Shown in pieces: positions 32,201 to 33,125 of a DNA stretch of 33,125 nt; positions within the stretch are counted from its first letter, which is position 1; every line of letters begins with the position of its first letter. The notes under the pieces were generated by a model that was given only the letters and a program-made list of their open reading frames with translations, ran no database searches and was not told the origin of the DNA. The stretch is taken from contig JACOUC010000059.1 in NCBI GenBank assembly GCA_016178055.1, positions 1 to 33,125 on the forward strand. The letters run 5' to 3'. This DNA comes from Chlamydiota bacterium. GTDB taxonomy: Bacteria > Auribacterota > JACPWU01. Position numbers and translations under genes: made by a program.

Positions 32201-32353
32201 GGCAAAGAATTGGAGCGACCCCTTGCGCATGTGATCCTCGGAGGACTCTTCACCTCGACCTTTCTGAACATGGTCTTAATTCCAACCCTGTACAATAAGA
32301 TTGAAGTGATTCGTGAAAAGCAAATCAAAAATAAACAAAAAAAAGGAGATTAA
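29216..32353 (+). CDS. Heavy-metal-efflux-family RND transporter, second copy, lacking the Cu/Ag methionine triad
   Basis: The 1045-residue pump has the standard RND architecture and length. The start of helix 1 (KIILWSLNNRMIVMAGLVVF) is followed by MPVDVFPEFAPPQVVVQTES, and helix 4 has the acidic relay GEVVDDAIIDVENVFRRL. Where CusA has its metal-binding methionines, this protein has FIVVQSTLPG, PNFSEFDVKLDY and MDEILSGIRAQVAIK, so none is preserved and a different substrate from the first pump is likely. It is closer to the HME-RND subgroup annotated simply as CzcA/CusA-like. GC content and C/G-ending codons are distinctly higher than in cusA. The stop is one base before the next start. Confidence 0.9.
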   Translation: MFNKIILWSLNNRMIVMAGLVVFLVAATYTTMRMPVDVFPEFAPPQVVVQTESPGLPPEDVEALITFPIESAVNGTPGVDKVRSASSVGLSTVVIVFRWGTDVYVARQLVNERIQSVRERFPVGTRAPVMLPITSAVGWMIKYSLESDTRSPMELRTISDWQIRPRILALGGVASVVAIGGDVKQYQVLLDHDRLRAYHVSIAEVREALEKSNINVPGAFLQVPTQEYVVTGVARITSLDDLRNTLIKFVKGTPIMVRNVADVKFGGEIKRGDGAINLKNAVIGTISKAYGADTLATTYKSEKALSDIQHQLPPDVKMNIRVFRQADFIEGSIRNLKKALLEGGMIVTVILFIFLMNFRASFISFLAMPTSLLAGVMVLKWFGVSLNSMTIGGLAIAIGEVVDDAIIDVENVFRRLRLNRESPNPEPILDVVFKGSTEIRNSVVYATLIVAIVFLPIFFLSGLEGRIFTPLGIAYLGSLMCSLIVALTVTPVLCYLLIGQTRKELRESFIAHALKKHYERLLHFTLRHVWPVVIATLVLIGVAIMMIPFFGRSFLPEFHEGNFIVVQSTLPGTSLDESMRLGYQVRQKLLKYPQVVSLSQRAGRSELDEDAQPPNFSEFDVKLDYDRDKRMSPDELLRHIRSDLSDIPGAIFNVGQFISHRMDEILSGIRAQVAIKIYGDDLNVLRQKGQEVLKVMQTLQGVEDLMLEQQINVPQVTIKIDREKASRYGLKVGELAESIDTVLNGVTVSQVLEGQKSFDLFVRLEDKARSDLESIRNILVDAPALQVEGSHGEAKIPLREVADIHFEERPYFINREDVQRRIVVSCNVAGRDLNSLISEAQKKIGAEVVPKLPAGYFIQYGGQFESQQQAQRILILFGIGAVVGIFLMLFQAFGTTREALLVMLNLPLALIGGVVAIFLTGRDMSVPAMIGFISLFGIASRNGIILISHYNQLRKEGQSLADTVIHGSLDRLNPVLMTAATAALGLVPLLWGDATGKELERPLAHVILGGLFTSTFLNMVLIPTLYNKIEVIREKQIKNKQKKGD

Positions 32354-32354
32354 T

Positions 32355-32930
32355 ATGAAAACAAAATGGTTCATCATCCCAACATTGAGTATGGCGCTCT
32401 CCGTCGTCCGGTTGACGTCAGCAGCTCTAGAACACGAACATAAAGAAGGTGAAGGGGAAATCCCTGCTACCCTTAGCGGCATCTGGGCTGAAGTGAAAGA
32501 GCATGAGGAAGAACTCGGGAAAATCATCGCCGACAAAAAGCTAGACAAGGTGCACGAAGTCGCTTTCGAAATCCGCGACAGGGTGAACGCCCTGCCTGAC
32601 AAATCCATGGATTTGGCCTCTGACAAACTGGCCAAGGTTAAGTCCAACGCCAAGTTCGTGGCCAACCTCGCCAAGCGCCTCGACGATTCCGGCGACGCCG
32701 GCGATCAAGTCGCCACGGAAGCCAACTTCAAGAAGCTGCAGGGCCTCTTGAAGACCATCGAAGCCCAATACCCGGCGGGTGTACTTTCGCAAGCGAAGGG
32801 AATGATTTACACCTGCCCGATGCACCCGGAAGTAAAGCAGGATAAACCGGGTTCTTGTCCAAAATGTGGGATGACGCTTAAGACAGGGGAAGACGCTTCT
32901 CACGATGAAATGAACGAAAAGGCCCAGTAA
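32355..32930 (+). CDS. Secreted protein with C-terminal heavy-metal-binding domain
   Basis: The 191-residue product begins at ATG 32355, with AAAAGGAGAT upstream; the in-frame ATG at 32313 lies inside the RND gene. A signal peptide (WFIIPTLSMALSVVRLTSAA) is followed by a His/Glu-rich piece (LEHEHKEGEGEIP), a helical domain of about 120 residues with no recognised motif (IWAEVKEHEEELGKIIADKK, SDKLAKVKSNAKFVANLAKR), and a terminal heavy-metal-binding domain, MIYTCPMHPEVKQDKPGSCP then KCGMTLKTGED. The CPMHP...CPKCGM motif is the same as in the first CusB-like adaptor, but here the domain stands free. It probably supplies or buffers metal in the periplasm for the second pump, as CusF does for CusCBA; that role is inferred. 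Confidence 0.8.
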   Translation: MKTKWFIIPTLSMALSVVRLTSAALEHEHKEGEGEIPATLSGIWAEVKEHEEELGKIIADKKLDKVHEVAFEIRDRVNALPDKSMDLASDKLAKVKSNAKFVANLAKRLDDSGDAGDQVATEANFKKLQGLLKTIEAQYPAGVLSQAKGMIYTCPMHPEVKQDKPGSCPKCGMTLKTGEDASHDEMNEKAQ

Positions 32931-32947
32931 AATTAAACATAGGAGTT

Positions 32948-32962
32948 AGTCCCTACGGGACT
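32948..32962. repeat. Small hairpin after the efflux operon
   Basis: AGTCCC and GGGACT pair around TAC, 18 bases after the last stop codon of the operon. The run after the stem is CATTTCT rather than poly-T, so it is a weak terminator candidate or another copy of a short palindromic repeat. Confidence 0.35.
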
Positions 32963-33068
32963 CATTTCTATGCAGTTTGTAAAGAATATCTTTGGCGTCA
33001 CCTGAAAAGGCTTTTAAATAGGGCGTTTGCAGGTGTTTCGCTCCAAGTCCAACTTTTTATTTTAATGC

Positions 33069-33103
33069 TAAAAATATTCACGTTTTTTGTGAATATTTTT
33101 AGG
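33069..33103. repeat. Perfect 14-bp inverted repeat at the window end
   Basis: CTAAAAATATTCAC (33069-33082) and GTGAATATTTTTAG (33090-33103) are exact complements around GTTTTTT. The surrounding 32963-33125 stretch shows no reading frame of note. It could be an operator or terminator-like structure for a gene beyond the window, or one end of a mobile element. Confidence 0.6.
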
Positions 33104-33125
33104 AATAACCTGGACAACCCTATGA

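Noticed and set aside
32313-32354. Upstream ATG start for the metal-binding secreted protein
   Set aside because: It would put a Lys-rich leader before the signal peptide and lies inside the RND gene; AAAAGGAGAT supports 32355.

Overview
The window looks like a chromosomal segment from an uncultured Gram-negative bacterium of the PVC superphylum, plausibly Omnitrophota-like. This is an inference from three things: a small protein downstream of rplQ that matches the Verrucomicrobia/Planctomycetes-restricted Minf_1886 type, the DUF1844 gene beside it, and SecY whose start and first helix look like those of that group. Outer-membrane TolC-type proteins and RND tripartite pumps indicate a double membrane. 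Host-like genes favour A/T at third codon positions. Two blocks are compositionally foreign: the RHS wall genes at 1-5334 and the second RND set from about 28.25 kb to 32.9 kb. No rRNA, tRNA, CRISPR array or intact transposase was seen.

Layout. (1) 1-5.5 kb is an RHS polymorphic-toxin island. It holds a frameshifted YD-repeat protein with a variable C-terminal tip, a candidate lipoprotein immunity gene, a startless orphan tip with a candidate membrane immunity gene, and a second chimeric RHS gene without a toxin tip. A ~100-bp direct repeat borders the second RHS gene. (2) 5.58-12.3 kb is the distal spc/alpha operon: secY, adk, map, infA, rpsM, rpsK, rpsD, rpoA, rplQ and the Minf_1886-type gene. 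(3) 12.4-14.8 kb carries DUF1844, a CxxC protein and murJ behind a good sigma-70-like promoter. (4) 14.8-19.8 kb, minus strand, carries a D,D-carboxypeptidase, sucC, sucD, a DUF4143-type ATPase and a possible 56-aa protein. (5) 20.06-32.93 kb is a long plus-strand heavy-metal efflux operon: a Cys/His-rich secreted protein, a CusC-CusB-CusA set with the copper/silver methionine triad, then a second TolC-adaptor-RND pump without that triad, and a secreted heavy-metal-binding-domain protein.

The most unusual feature is the number of short, word-iterated or palindromic repeats. They sit in most of the larger intergenic gaps (6.9, 8.6, 9.8, 13.2, 17.2, 19.8, 21.9 and 23.5 kb), where many form long imperfect inverted repeats. 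Three genes (the CxxC protein, sucC and cusC) take their last codons from such elements, and two genes (an RHS gene and sucD) appear to carry in-frame palindrome or repeat insertions. The other main candidate for a little-described system is the pair of RHS tip/immunity cassettes, where both putative immunity proteins are envelope proteins.
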